Shown here: positions 1-12,665 of the stretch, piece after piece
Numbering within the stretch: the stretch's first letter is position 1
How the letters are laid out: the number at the start of each line of letters is the position of its first letter
Program-made: the position numbers and the translations under genes
Source: Apostichopus japonicus
Taxonomy: Eukaryota; Echinodermata; Holothuroidea; Aspidochirotida; Stichopodidae
Assembly: GCF_037975245.1 (NCBI RefSeq)
Contig: NC_092572.1
Location: 9,320,001 to 9,382,000, forward strand
Length of the DNA: 62,000 nt
Direction of reading: 5' to 3'
Notes under the pieces: generated by a model
Told to the model about the DNA's origin: nothing
What the model saw: the letters and a program-made list of their open reading frames with translations, nothing else
Database searches by the model: none

Positions 1-1
1 G

Positions 2-175
2 ATATCGGACGATACCGCGGTGTCTTATAATATATCGACAGATATACCAACAGCTGCGGCAGAAGCCACCGCAGGCACGAAACCAGACAGTCAAAACGGT
101 TCTGGTATCCCAAAGGAGAAAAAGACGACAAAACCAAAACCGGTCAAGAAATTGAAAACTCCTAAACGAAGGTGA
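2..175 (+). CDS. C-terminal exon of an unidentified protein (5'-truncated by window edge)
   Basis: An open frame enters from the left edge and stops at TGA 173-175, giving 57 residues. The first half is Ala/Thr/Ser-rich with several Asp and Glu. The last 25 or so residues are strongly basic, with Lys-Pro and Lys-Lys motifs ending in Lys-Arg-Arg. Such a tail suits a nuclear localisation or nucleic-acid-binding extension, but that is inference. I do not recognise the family, and there is no domain signature in this short piece. It could be the terminal exon of a longer + strand gene. Non-coding AT-rich sequence follows the stop at once. The frame could be fortuitous, but its length from the edge, its composition bias and its clean end favour a real exon. 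Confidence 0.5.
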   Translation: MSDDTAVSYNISTDIPTAAAEATAGTKPDSQNGSGIPKEKKTTKPKPVKKLKTPKRR

Positions 176-830
176 ACAAAGGACCCTGGCGTTATTTATT
201 GTGGACATTTTTTTTTGAGGGAAGGTTTGACCAAAATTTTTTTTTTTCAATCTTTCGCAATCAGTCCATCGCCGATTGAGGTATGACGTCATATAGACGT
301 CATCATTCACAAGCATACGTTTTGTATTTTACAGATCGCATAGGTCGAGAAAAAAAAATGATCTAATGATCTATGCTCGATAACCAGGTTTCATAACTTC
401 TCGGTTTATTCAAAGCCAACAGTCTTCTTCACTACGGGACAACATAAATCACATGCGGGCGTGGGAAAGGAGTCACCACAAGTGAATCCAAAATTGGTTT
501 TCAACAAAATTGATTTTGAAGGGCTTATTGAAATAGTGATCCTGGAAACGACAATAATTCTCAACACCAAAATGACGTGACCTAAGCTATAGGCTAAAAA
601 AAAACTCTAGAATATAAACAGTTAGTTAACAACTTTAACGTAACAGGCAATAGGTTTTTTGTTTTTGCATGACTTTTTCTCGAATCAGAATGTTACTCCG
701 TTTATGCCAGATTAACTACTAAACAGCGAACTCAAGTTTTGCTTGAAGCTTTTTTTTTTCCTTTTTTTCTGATGCTATGCAAATGATAATGGTATCCTAT
801 ATGGCCAACAATATACATAGGAACTGGATG
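176..830. other. Intergenic, no gene seen
   Basis: AT-rich sequence with poly-T and poly-A runs. It contains a full TGACGTCA palindrome at 284-291. No exon-like open frame with splice signals is visible. Confidence 0.5.
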
Positions 831-835
831 GAAGG

Positions 836-1015
836 TAGAATGGGCAGAGGGGGCAGAGGGGGCAGAGGGGGCAGAGGGGCAGAGGGGCAGAGGGGGCAGA
901 GGGGCAGAGGGGCAGAGGGGCAGAGGGGCAGAGGGCAGAGGGGAAGAGGGAAAGAAGGGAAGAGGGAAATAGGGGAAGAGGGGCAGAGGGGCAGAGGGAT
1001 TCAGTCAGGGAAGGG
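836..1015. repeat. Purine minisatellite, GGGGCAGA-type
   Basis: Short tandem units of GGGGCAGA / GGGCAGA on the + strand, decaying into GGGAAGA at the right. Open frames in both directions here are repeat translations (Gly/Arg-rich or Pro/Leu/Cys-rich) and are not genes. Confidence 0.9.
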
Positions 1016-1019
1016 GGCA

Positions 1020-2660
1020 GAGAGGACAGAAGAGGCAAGAGCATGTTTCTCCCGCCCTCTTTGCTGACTGAATGTAAAAAATTCCTAGACTGAACATTTT
1101 CTCCAGACTAACGATGCAGCTGGGACTAACCACTGCCCCTCGCCCCCCCCCCCCCCCCCAACCCCAACCAATGTAGTGAAAGTGTTAGGAAAATTCCGCC
1201 AGGATTGTATAAGGTTGTTGTTATGGAAAATAATTGGTTGCCATGGATACAATACGTATAACAACCTTTAATATTGTTTTAGCTACACCCCAATTGTACA
1301 CACCACACCTTGCTTTCCATAGGAATTGTTCTTCTTTGTGGAAGATTATATGCATAGGATGTGTATTTTTTTCTTTCATGGAGATTTATTTTCTGTCGGA
1401 TTTACCCTAACAGTAAGCCTAACTATGATAATAAAGGGGTAGCTAACGCCTACTTATGAATATGTATAACGGACTATAACTGAATATGTATAAGGACCTA
1501 ACATTTTTTGTCTTATTTTTTGGTGTTCTGCTTATAATACATAAACAAATATATATATATATATATATATTTGAAGCGCATGTGTAGAATAGCCATATGA
1601 ATGCCATTGTTACAGCAGAGCGGCGCAATGCACACACAAAAAACATGTTTATTCTGTCTTCGTGGATTAATCACTGACTATAAGACTTCCATGTACGCAC
1701 ACAAGAAAAGGCTTAGGTTATAACAGTTTATGCAATATTCATTGGAAAAGGTATAAGCGACAACGACAAAAAAACAAGCACACAAAAAATTGTATTATTC
1801 ATATATTTTTATCACATTTTGCGATCATATTTAAAATGTTTTTGCCATCAAGCTGTTATTGTTAAATCTTTAAAGATAAAACAAGGCCATGCATATTCAT
1901 TGTCAGTACATATGCTATTAAAGACTGTTCTTTTTTTTTGTCTTTTGGTCATAAATTCTAACGAGTCAAAAGCTGCAACAAAAATTCAGATTTTGATTAC
2001 CTGTGTAGTGCACGTTTTAAAAAATAATTCTATCTGGCAACAAAACAAATCGTGAGTTACGCTATATATGTAAGTAATCAACTTGGAAATGTCTTGAATA
2101 TGCCAACTAAGAAGTGATTCCCATCTTGCAGGGATCTATTTCGATTTGTTCAGGTTGATTACTTTGGGGAATATAGTCACGCTGTTTCATGGTCATACGG
2201 TCACAGTCTCCGTGTAAGGAGACTGGGCTTGAGACTCGGCCAGTCTGTCGGTCAGTCTGTTTGGTTTTCGTGTCCAGAATTTATCTTGGTTGACTTTTCT
2301 GTTAAAAACGAAAAGAATTTGTTTCAGAAGGAGTGGGTGGTTTGGTGCTTTAAACATAAATTAGCATAATTAGCATAAATAAGCATATTTGTAATGTCAT
2401 GCGAATAGTTTCTTCTTGTGAAGTCTAGGTCACGGAGTGTCCGATATTCCCCTCCCCCCTCCCCTCCCCCTACCGTGTTCATTCTCATCCCAACGACAGT
2501 GGAGGTGACCGACGATGACAATAACGAAAGCAGAAATGAAATAGTAACATTAAGACATTAGTCCTAAACATTTGTTAAATTCATAATAAATGCGTTACGA
2601 AGAGAAATCAATATGTTTTCTATCACACATGACAGAGAAATATAAATGACTTGATATAAC
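1020..2660. other. Intergenic, simple repeats only
   Basis: Holds a poly-C run (1141-1159), a short (AT)n run (1549-1570), and a C-rich patch near 2448-2470. No supported gene, although several short open frames exist. Confidence 0.45.
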
Positions 2661-2663
2661 GCA

Positions 2664-2730
2664 GGAGCGGATAGGCGGAGGGGCGGAGGGGCGGAGGGGT
2701 GGAGGGGCGGAGGGGCGGAGGCGAAGGGGA
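2664..2730. repeat. GGAGGGGC minisatellite
   Basis: About seven copies of an 8-9 bp GGCGGAGGG unit. Confidence 0.85.
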
Positions 2731-3219
2731 TAAGGATTTCTCTCATGGCATGCCTTGCATGCAAAAATGCATGTAATTCAGCAGTTATCATTAATATATG
2801 GTTTAATTTTGTTTTGTATTTTGTTTCCTGTCAGTGAAAGGTTATAAGAGAAAAAAATACCATCGTATGCTCATGTTACTGTCCCTCGTCTTCTCTGTCT
2901 TTGAACACGTTTTAGCGAACATTTCGTTGACAAAATTCCTAATATGAAGGTTAAGACCCCGAATAAAAAGTAGTTGGTTACTGAAAGAATGACTTTGGGA
3001 AGAACATTAATTTTGGATATATTGTACCCCTTTAAAAAGACACTGCTATTAGTCCAAGCTGTATTTCAATTATTCCCCTTTCAAGTTATTTTTTTTTTTG
3101 GGGGGGGGGGGGAATAACCCTGTAAACAGTTGAGGTTTATCAGTAAGAGTGACTGGACTATGTTAATAGTCTTGTTACACAGACCATCGGGTCTGTTACT
3201 TAGATGCAGCATAAAACTC

Positions 3220-3910
3220 AGTTGGAGAAGGAAAGATTTTATAACATCAAACGACTTGTTTAAGATGCATTACAGATTTGTCAAAGACAAAGGGGTGTTG
3301 AATGCAATGCATAGGTCTCGGTTATATTAATATATGAAATTAATATAGTACATATATAGTACACATACACAGATGTGTTACATAAATAGTACAGATAAAG
3401 TACATATATAGTACATATAAACATTTATGGTACATATATAGGACATATAGTATATATATATGGTACATATATGGTACATATAAACATATATGGTACAGAT
3501 ATAGTACATATATAGTACATATGAACATATATGGTACATATATAGTACATAAATAGTACATATATATAGTACATATAAACATTTATGGTACATATATAGG
3601 ACATATATTGTATATATATGGTACATATACAGTACATTTAAACATATATAATACAGATATAGTACATATATAGTACATATAAACATATATGGTACATATA
3701 TAGTACATATATATAGTACATATAAACATTATTATGCGAAGTTAATATAGTACATGTTTCAGTTGGGTTCAGTTGGGTTATTAGAATTTATAAAACAAAG
3801 CGATTAATTATTAACATTTAGACCTGAACTGAGCTGGAGCCGACGTCATCATCAATTGCGCCTTAGACGAGTATTCTGGAGTTATTTATTTGACCGTATA
3901 TTAAGAGGTG
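3220..3910 (+). repeat. Dispersed repeat, copy 1 (interrupted by a minisatellite)
   Basis: Segments 3240-3310 (…TTTGTCAAAGACAAA…GTGTTGAATG) and about 3765-3890 (AATTTATAAAACA…ATTAACATTTAG…) match, in the same order, segments at 17180-17400. They also match the reverse complement of 43070-43270. The family is not recognised and no coding is seen. In this copy the two halves are separated by the GTACATATA minisatellite. Confidence 0.6.
3345..3735. repeat. GTACATATATA minisatellite
   Basis: About 30 copies of a 10-12 bp unit (TAGTACATATA, with variants TGGTACATATA and AACATATATGG). Overlapping Tyr/Ile/Cys-rich open frames on the minus strand are translations of the repeat. Confidence 0.9.
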
Positions 3911-4326
3911 AATATCTTAAAAGCCATAATACCAGTAGAAGCATTACTAACAATTACATCTTTTGTTTCTTTTCTTCTTTTAATTCTTGGGCAATAACAT
4001 ACCAAGACTTAAATTCTGCCTAACATTATAAAAGGGTGGAAAATGAGAATAAGAAACAAAAGTATGAAGTGACATCCGAGGTTTCCCTCAAATACACCAC
4101 GTTCATTAAATCTCCTACCTCCCATGACACGCGTCAACACGCAAAATATAATAACACCGTCACTCATCGATACCATTGATATATTTAACATCATTTTAAT
4201 CGTCATCGCCTTCGTCATCTTCGTCAGCGCCAGCGTCAGCACCAGCGTCAGCGTAGCCATATTCTGATCGGCATGATCGTGACTCCTAATGTTGTATGTA
4301 TGTATGAATGTATATGTATGTATATT

Positions 4327-4543
4327 AGATCCTCCTGCAAGCAGGAACTCGCGAAGAAGCCTAATTGGCTTATCAAAGCCGCAAGCTGACCGAAGTCAGT
4401 CTCTCACATTCATATTTAACGTCCATGATTATGAATTGTTAATTGTAACTCTGTAACTGGACGACATACATTAATCTGGGAGTGACTCGAACCGGGGACC
4501 TTATGATTGAAAGGCACCGGTGTTAACCACTGAGCTAACACTT
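4327..4543 (-). mobile_element. tRNA-derived SINE, copy A
   Basis: On the minus strand the element starts with a tRNA-like head. An A-box-like TAGCTCAGTGGTTAA is followed about 35 bases later by a B-box-like GGTTCGAGTC. A unique body follows, ending in GCAGGAGGATCTAATATACAT with a TATG/CATA-rich tail (4290-4326). Three more copies lie at 6820-7063, 7228-7413 and 27817-28037. The head is Pol III promoter-like; no protein is encoded. Confidence 0.85.
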
Positions 4544-5940
4544 CACATGTTACCATGGTGATCATCACCATGCATACACCGATTTTGTCCAATCAGAACC
4601 CTAGAATCTGCCAATGAGCCAATGAGAACACTAGAAATTGTTACATGTGGGGAAATCACCAGATGCCGATTACTCCTGCATATGCCGATTCTGTCCCAAA
4701 GAGAGAAAGAGAACAAGTAAGAGTAAACATATTGACTATTTTTGTTTGTTTTATAGGAATAACTGAGGAAACATTTGAAACATGATAATTATGTACTAGC
4801 GCCATCTATTGACATTCTGTTCTCTCCTATTGTGATATGTTAAAGCACCGGGAGTTATTCATTATTGCAATATACTTCTTATACACAAGACGTTGAAATT
4901 ATTACAGTATAGTCTAATCCTAGCTTACCTATTAAGTCTTAAATCCGGGTAGATCGTTATGCCTCACAACTTCTTATAACAGCGCAGTAACCAATTGCAG
5001 AAGTCTATTATGCTACCACAATTCAATACAGATAGCGTTTCTAATCCTCTCTCGTAAATAAAATTGTCCTCTTGAGAATTAAACGATTTCCTTTCATCCG
5101 CTATGTATATCTGAAACCAAGCAGATGCACTAGTATGTAACTTTCACCGCAATTCAAAAACAGTTCCGAAATGACGTAATAACATATTGCCTTATGCTTG
5201 AATATTGAAATAAAGGTCATCACCTTACAGTCAATTAAACATTGTAACATTCTGTAAAAATAGCCCTATCAAATTTCATCTATTTTTTATCCCACATAGC
5301 GCACCCAAAGACTAAATGGGCACTAAACATGTTCCAACGCTTTTTCGATGACCAATGTTACATTGCAATAAATACTTGAAATTACACCATCTGAACAATA
5401 TGATAGCAAACGTCTACTACGGAGGCTTCATTTTGAGCCCGGAAAATATTTATCTAGCGCCCTCGGTTTTGTAGCATGTCTCTGCCTAAAGTTAAGTTAT
5501 TGTTTTTTGTTGCGCTGTCAAAAGAAGTTTAATTGTGTATCAGTAATGCGTGCCCTGAATTAAACCTTTGTTATGCTAATACAGTAACATGTGCACGGTT
5601 AACCCTATACAGTGACGTCATTTGTTTTACAGTTGACTGATTTTTGACTGTTCAAACTAGTAAGAGTAAATTAAGTGGCACGCGTTCCACTCCACGTAAA
5701 GTACGCCTTCCCGAGATTTCCCTATGTGGCTCTCTCTCTCTCTCTCTCTCTTTCTTGTGCCCAGACTGTCGGACGGACACATATCTAGATTTTACGGCAA
5801 TATGAGTTACGTTCAGGCTTAACCGGTCTCATGATGGCGTTGCCCACTTTTTTTACTGTTCACTTGCCCGTTTCCGGACAAATGAATTTCCTGGACACTT
5901 ATTTCATGGACTTGAAACAAACCTAGCTTATCTGGAGCCC
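4544..5940. other. Intergenic, no gene seen
   Basis: Unremarkable AT-rich DNA with a (CT)n run at 5730-5751 and a TGACGTCA palindrome at 5613-5620. No coding signal. Confidence 0.45.
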
Positions 5941-5942
5941 GC

Positions 5943-6180
5943 GACGTGACGTGTGACGTGTGGATGACGTTCCGAAGAGACGTGCTGTGATTGGCTATTG
6001 GCTATTCAATATACACAATGGTACGAACCTACCTGCATAACAAAAAACTCGCAGCCCGGATATACAACCTGATATCAACTACCCTGTGATATGACGCACC
6101 GTACCGGGAGGAATCCAGGGTAAGCCAGCCAACCACCAGAGGTATACCTCAACCCTTGTTGAGGCATACATGTTAATATG
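5943..6180 (+). promoter_or_regulatory. Candidate promoter plus untranslated first exon
   Basis: A cluster of CRE-half-like GTGACGT / ATGACGT boxes (5943-5975) is followed by two inverted CCAAT boxes (ATTGG in 5990-6002). About 180 bases later an excellent splice donor follows (ATG|GTAAGTAT at 6181). This is the only promoter-like grouping in the gene-poor left third. It could feed the TRPC transcript through an acceptor-like CCTTTAG at 19361-19367. The last three exon bases are ATG, but joining them to 19368 does not keep the TRPC frame, so the exon would be non-coding or carry a short upstream ORF. The pieces are visible; the link is inference. Confidence 0.28.
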
Positions 6181-6819
6181 GTAAGTATACCTGTACATTA
6201 CGTCCTTGTTTGTTGTTTAAATCCCTCCATATTCAGTTTGAAGTACTTTGTTTATTTAGAACATCTACTCCTACTCCTATATACGGACTTGTGTGCCAAG
6301 CGTCTTAAATATCTAACATAGTAAAAGTATCATATGAACAATTTCTCAAGTTCATTGACTCCCTAATGTTGTCAGTGTCCATGGCAACTAAAAACTGAGT
6401 GAACGATTTCTAATCGTGAATATAATATTATGAGAACCGGGAACTAGAGATGCAGACACTTCATCTGTTTTCTTTGCTCTTTTGTTTCTATCAATTAACT
6501 TTCACGTTACAACATTAAATTTCTGGGATACAGAGGACAATCAGTGAGGTTAAGATTAACATGGGGTGAGGGGTGATGGGTGAGGGGGGGCTAAGGAAGC
6601 TATGTGAGCTCTTGTCAGCGCAGAGAGTAACCATTCGTTCATGGCCAGATCTGTTGTCTTAACATGGGCCCCTTTTGAGTAAATTTAGTTTAATTGACGT
6701 TGTGTTGGCCAACCATGTACCTCTTCAACATTAGAGAAACAGTCACCAAAAGTCTGCTGATAATTTAGAAAGATAAACGGAGACCAAATGGGAACAGGTC
6801 CATATTTTAGAATCTTAAT

Positions 6820-7063
6820 GACATGTTATCGGTTAACGCCGGTTAACGTTAAAATCGGTTATCGCCGGTGCCTTCCAATCATAAGGTCCCCGGTTCGAGT
6901 CACTCCAAGATTAATGTATGTCGCCCAGTTACAGAGATGTCGACAATTGACAATTTATAATCATGGACGTTCAATATGAATCTAAGAGACTGACTTCAGT
7001 CAGCTTGCGGCTTTGATAAGCCAACGAGGCTTCTTCGCGAGTTTCTGCTTGCAGGAGGATCTA
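6820..7063 (+). mobile_element. tRNA-derived SINE, copy B
   Basis: Same family as 4327-4543, in plus orientation. The B-box-like CCCCGGTTCGAGTCACTCC is intact at about 6885-6905. The A-box end is scrambled by repeated CGGTTAACG motifs. The body ends with CTTGCAGGAGGATCTAAAAT at 7063. Confidence 0.8.
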
Positions 7064-7069
7064 AAATAG

Positions 7070-7195
7070 TAGATGCTAGTATGTAGATAGTAGAATAGTA
7101 GAATAGTAGAATAGTAGAATAGTAGAATAGTAGATAGTAGAATAGTAGATGCTAGATAGTAGAATAGTAGATCTAAAATAGTAGATTGTAGATGC
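7070..7195. repeat. AGAATAGT minisatellite at a SINE tail
   Basis: About a dozen copies of a TAGTAGAA / TAGTAGAT unit directly follow the 3' end of SINE copy B. The array probably grew from the SINE tail. Confidence 0.8.
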
Positions 7196-7227
7196 TACTA
7201 TTGTATGTATGTATGTATGTATGTATG

Positions 7228-7413
7228 TATATTAGATCCTCCTGCAAGCAGGAACTCGCGAAGAAGCCTAATTGGCTTATCAAAGCCGCAAGCTGACCGA
7301 AGTCAGTCTCTCACATTCATATTTAACGTCCATGATTATGAATTGTTAATTGTCAACAACTCTGTAACTTATGATTGAAAGGCACCGGTGTTAATAACCA
7401 CTGAGCTAACACT
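7228..7413 (-). mobile_element. tRNA-derived SINE, copy C (B-box deleted)
   Basis: Same body and tail as copy A, preceded by a (TATG)n tail at 7203-7229. About 40 bases carrying the B-box-like sequence are missing between CTCTGTAACT and TATGATTGAAAGGC. This copy has lost its internal promoter. Confidence 0.8.
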
Positions 7414-7449
7414 ATTAACTTTTCTTTCTTCTATTCTTAAGTTTTTCTT

Positions 7450-7556
7450 TCTTTTTTTCTTTTTGTAGAGTCTCCTACTTTGTTAAGCCTTGCAGGCTTT
7501 ATATGAGACTTCCCGTCACACTGTAAATTGTGATGAAACAAATAAATATACAAAAT
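7450..7556 (-). repeat. Dispersed repeat with AAGTCTTC core, copy 1
   Basis: The reverse complement reads ATTTATTTGTTTCA…ACAGTGTGA…GGAAGTCTC…CTTAACAAAGTAGGAGAC. It matches segments in TRPC introns at 34960-35070 and 40845-40945. Possibly a short SINE; no head is recognised. Confidence 0.6.
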
Positions 7557-8840
7557 ACATACATACATACTTACATACATGTTCGTTGTAATTAGTACAT
7601 GTATCATCTTAACATTACCGATCTCTGGCACAATGAGACTCGGTTTATACTAGACGATATTGACCATGTCACATTTGAACCCAATGAGCTCGGTGCACCG
7701 TTTTGTTAAGGCTTCTTAGGACGCCGGAGCCCGGGGTTTTCCCCTTCCCGTCGCTATGAGGTCACTCCACCGATACAATGCATTCTATGCGCGTTAGATG
7801 CTGTATCTATATCGCTAAAAGTGCATGCATATGTACAATGCATGGAGCTTATTAACTTAAATTTTGTGTTCAAATTTATTTACAACTAATTACAGCAATC
7901 TATGTACAACATCATTACTGTACAACGTTCTCGAATATTACCTCTAAACCCCTCCCGCCCCCAAATCGCCCTCGCTAAATAAAAAGTAGAAATCAAAAGT
8001 ATGACTAAAATTGTAAACACTCATATTTTATTCATTTTATCATTTTCTAGACGTGCTCATTTCATTTCGTACCATTTTCTGACAACAGGAATACTTCAAA
8101 CTTAGGCAATTCCCAAACAGCTACAATTTAACAATATTTCAGCATTGGTTCGAGGCAAGCATAGATTGATGATCAGGGGATGGATCGAGGCAGTATACCC
8201 CATGGGAGGGGGGTGGACAGGGCACATTCTCCTTATTTTATTCTGTATTCATTGTTTGTTCATGCTTGAAACGTTAGCAGCAAAGGTTTAATTTTGCTCA
8301 AAAGATACTCAAAGGAGAATTTGTTAAAAATTTTCATATTGTCCACAGATATTTTTTAAAGTACTTTCATAACATTTTGATATCAATTTAGATATATCTA
8401 CATATTCTTGCCCCCCCCCCCCCCACCACAACTACCTCGAGAAATATCTGGACCTGTTATTGATCATTATGATTAGGTTTTCTTCTCACGCCACAAAAAA
8501 AATGCCATTTGATAATCATGAAATTAGAATCCTTTCATATATTGATAGTCATGTATACAACCCATATTATGTCGTTACATGTAAAACGTATTCGTAATAC
8601 CAGATATTATGATACTTTTGTTTATCATGATAATTTATACATACCAGCAAGTTATATTGTTTGTCTCCACCAAGCATATCAGATTTGTCTTTGGGTGGTT
8701 GTTTACATTTATCGATCACAACAATACGTATTATATTTTAATTTATTGGATAATGCAGGTATACGTACATGATTTTAATATGAATTATGTTATGATATTG
8801 TATATACTACTAGTTGGTATCTTGCGATCATAAATTAGCG
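7557..8840. other. Intergenic, no gene seen
   Basis: AT-rich DNA with a poly-C run at 8410-8424. Short open frames near 8500-8830 lack splice or composition support. Confidence 0.4.
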
Positions 8841-8841
8841 G

Positions 8842-8921
8842 CATATGTAATACTATAGGTTCATCACTTAATATATGAACTAGGTTCATAGTTAGTTCAA
8901 TCGTCAATATTTCAAACATAT

Positions 8922-8960
<39 letters not shown>

Positions 8961-9068
8961 TATATATATGTATATATATATACATATACATATGTAATAC
9001 TATAGGTTCATCACTTAATATATGAACTAGGTTCATAGTTAGTTCAATCGTCAATATTTCAAACATAT

Positions 9069-9109
<41 letters not shown>

Positions 9110-9220
9110 TATATATATATGTATATATATACATATACATATGTAATACTATAGGTTCATCACTTAATATATGAACTAGGTTCATAGTTAGTTCAATCGT
9201 CAATATTTCAAACATATGTA
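8842..9220. repeat. Tandem repeat, about 148-bp unit with internal (AT)n
   Basis: Three copies start at CATATGTAATACTATAGG (8842, 8989, 9138). Each contains about 88 bp of near-identical unique sequence followed by (AT)n of variable length; the third copy lacks the AT run. The repeated short open frames on the minus strand come from this array. Confidence 0.9.
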
Positions 9221-9547
9221 TATATTCCACACCCACACGTCCTGGACGCATGCTATTCATTATTCTGTAATGTTATCCACTTGTTTAGGCGCCGTTATAT
9301 TCTCTGGTAAACATACCCAGGGCACGTGTACATACGTTTAAAAATATACCATCAACTTTTCAAGATTTCATTTAAAGCATTCGTAAAGCCTATATGCTTC
9401 TCATGTATTCGTTAAGTTTAATAGAAATCATGAAATGTTGCTTTTATACCACGTGCTTTAAACAATAATAAAAATATAAAAAAGTATCTTGAGATTCTAA
9501 ATAAGTTCATTCCCGACTTGCTCTTATAACATTCATTCGGTGTCCAT

Positions 9548-9600
9548 ATCCCTCGCCCTCGCCCTCGCCCCCGCCCTCAACCTCGCCCTCGCCATACCCC
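9548..9600. repeat. CCCTCG hexamer repeat
   Basis: About eight imperfect CCCTCG / CCCTCA units. Confidence 0.85.
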
Positions 9601-10125
9601 TCAAAAGAACAATAATCTGTCTTTACTAACATTTTACAGCGATCCAAGTACCCCATACCAGGTAACGTGTATCGTGTGTACTGCAGTAAATCACACTAAG
9701 GCTAAAATCAATTCGACTTAAGGTTTGAGTCTGCGCGTACGTTTACGTTACTACCATCAACTGTTAACCGTTCTACTTTCGAAGCCATACGTACAATCAT
9801 CCGTAGATACGAACCACGCACGAACTCTACACTGTTATGTATGTCCGAGTATTTCAGCAGGTTTATTATTGAGCTGTAAAACAGATGTTGCACAACTTCT
9901 GCAGGTACGTCACGAGGTGAAATACGCGAATTTGTATTTCTGGATTGGACTATAAAATATCTATAAAGTAAAGGAATATTCGGTAAGTTTTTTTTTTTTA
10001 TAATTCCTCTACAAAATAATTATTAACGCTTTCTTGATGTTACCCCCTTCGTCTTTTAAAAAGGAAAATGCATTTTGTTTGATTTCTGTTTTTACTTATT
10101 AATCTTTTTTGGGAGGGGGGGGGGT

Positions 10126-11205
10126 GGTATATCATACTGGTAAACACAATTGACCTGCATCTATTTCATGTTATATATATACAAACTGGAAGAGACAAAC
10201 CCATGCATGCGTAACCATGTTTTAGCTATTGAATTCATCGCATATAAGTTCTCAAAATGATGAAATATTTTTAGAATGTAAAAATCGTATAACTTCAAAG
10301 CCAAACAGATGCAATTTGAAAATTGCTGAACACATTAGACTCATATCATATAGACTCATATCATATAACTTCAAATGGGGAAGGGGGTGGTGTCTCATAC
10401 TGGTAAACACAATTAACCTTCATCTATTTCATGTTATATATACAAACTGGAAGAGACAAACCCATGCATGTGTAACCATGTTTTAGCTATTGAATTCATC
10501 GCATATAATTCTCAAAAATGATGAAATATTTTTAAAATGTAAAAATCTTATAACTTCAAAAGGGGGAGGGGAGTGGTATCTCATACTGGTAAACACAATT
10601 AACCTGCATCTATTTCATGTTATATATACAAACTGGAAGAGACAAACCCATGCATGCGTAACCATGTTTTAGCTATTGAATTCATCGCATATAAGTTCTC
10701 AAAATGATGAAATATTTTTAGAATGTAAAAATCGTATAACTTCAAAGCCAAACAGATGCAATTTGAAAATTGCTGAACACATTAGACTCATATCATATAG
10801 ACTCATATCATATAACTTCAAATGGGGAAGGGGGTGGTATCTCATACTGGTAAACACAATTAACCTTCATCTATTTCATGTTATATATACAAACTGGAAG
10901 AGACAAACCCATGCATGTGTAACCATGTTTTAGCTATTGAATTCATCGCATATAATTCTCAAAAATGATGAAATTTTTTTAAAATGTAAAAATCTTATAA
11001 CTTCAAAAGGGGGAGGGGAGTGGTATCTCATACTGGTAAACACAATTAACCTGCATCTATTTCATGTTATATATACAAACTGGAAGAGGCAAACCCATGC
11101 ATGCGTAACCATGTTTTAGCTATTGAATTCATCGCATATAAGTTCTCAAAAATGATGAAATATTTTTAAAATGTAAAAATCTTATAACTTGAAAATTGCT
11201 GAACA
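10126..11205 (+). repeat. Alternating 261/186-bp satellite array (447-bp higher-order unit)
   Basis: Units beginning ATGAATTCATCG-equivalents recur at 10229, 10490, 10676 and 10937. Long units are 261 bp and short units 186 bp, in strict A-B-A-B order, with partial copies on both flanks. The short unit lacks a 75-bp block containing ATTGCTGAACACATTAGAC. Both lengths are multiples of three, so each unit shows an 85- or 60-residue open frame in the same phase. I regard this as satellite structure because no splice or start context supports translation. Confidence 0.9.
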
Positions 11206-11905
11206 CATTAGACTCACATCGATTTTTCATGTAAGTTTCTTCCAATGAATATTAAACAATTCATTCTTTCTTTACGTATGAGTATGAGAGACGTATATAG
11301 TTTAATTTAATTTATGACTTAAATTTTGAAAGGTTTCAGAATACCATATATATACTAACTTTCGTAGAAATATTGCATACACAGACTTGACACACAGTCG
11401 GTCACTTAATTGTGTGTATGGTATTACGTATAATTGTCATGCAATATTGCTTTGGCGCCCCAAAAAATAATCCAAAATGATTGGATCAGTGGTTTCCTTT
11501 GTTATGCCCTTTTTAAACGAATTCAGTAATAACATTACATATATACTTTTTAAGAAAAGTCACCCAGGAAAGAACCTGGGCACGAAAACCAAACTAGCGA
11601 ACAACTGATCCGCTCTCAACCCCATTGCATGCGAACTTCATACACAGCCGTATTAACTGGTAGTTCACCCATGGAAACTGTTATTTGGAGAAATAGCAGA
11701 TTCCTGGTTCACCTCCTTATATGTAATGTATATATGAATTGATTAAATATTTCATCGGCGCTTAAAATAGTATCTCACGCTGTCTCTTCATTTTACCTTT
11801 TTTGATTTTTTTTTTTAATAACGATTTAATGACAATAACATATGCAATAAGAGAATTTGATATTAAATTATCACAGGCGGATGAATGAACGCAATAATGA
11901 CCTTG
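11206..11905. other. Intergenic, no gene seen
   Basis: AT-rich unique-looking DNA between the satellite and the long (AT)n block. No coding signal. Confidence 0.4.
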
Positions 11906-11909
11906 CCGT

Positions 11910-12665
<756 letters not shown>

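Noticed and set aside
777-1067. Overlapping open frames of 96 (+) and 89 (-) codons
   Set aside because: Both are translations of the GGGGCAGA minisatellite.
3340-3686. Three overlapping Tyr/Ile/Cys-rich frames on the minus strand
   Set aside because: Produced by the GTACATATA repeat; no start or splice support.
4500-4543. tRNA gene on the minus strand at the SINE head
   Set aside because: The same head is repeated in four copies with the same body and tail, so it is SINE-derived.
10229-11119. Four similar small proteins of 85 and 60 residues in a row
   Set aside because: They repeat with the 447-bp satellite and share one stop per unit; no evidence of translation.
10126-11205. CRISPR-like array of direct repeats
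   Set aside because: Units are long, contiguous and without unique spacers, in a eukaryotic intron-bearing genome.
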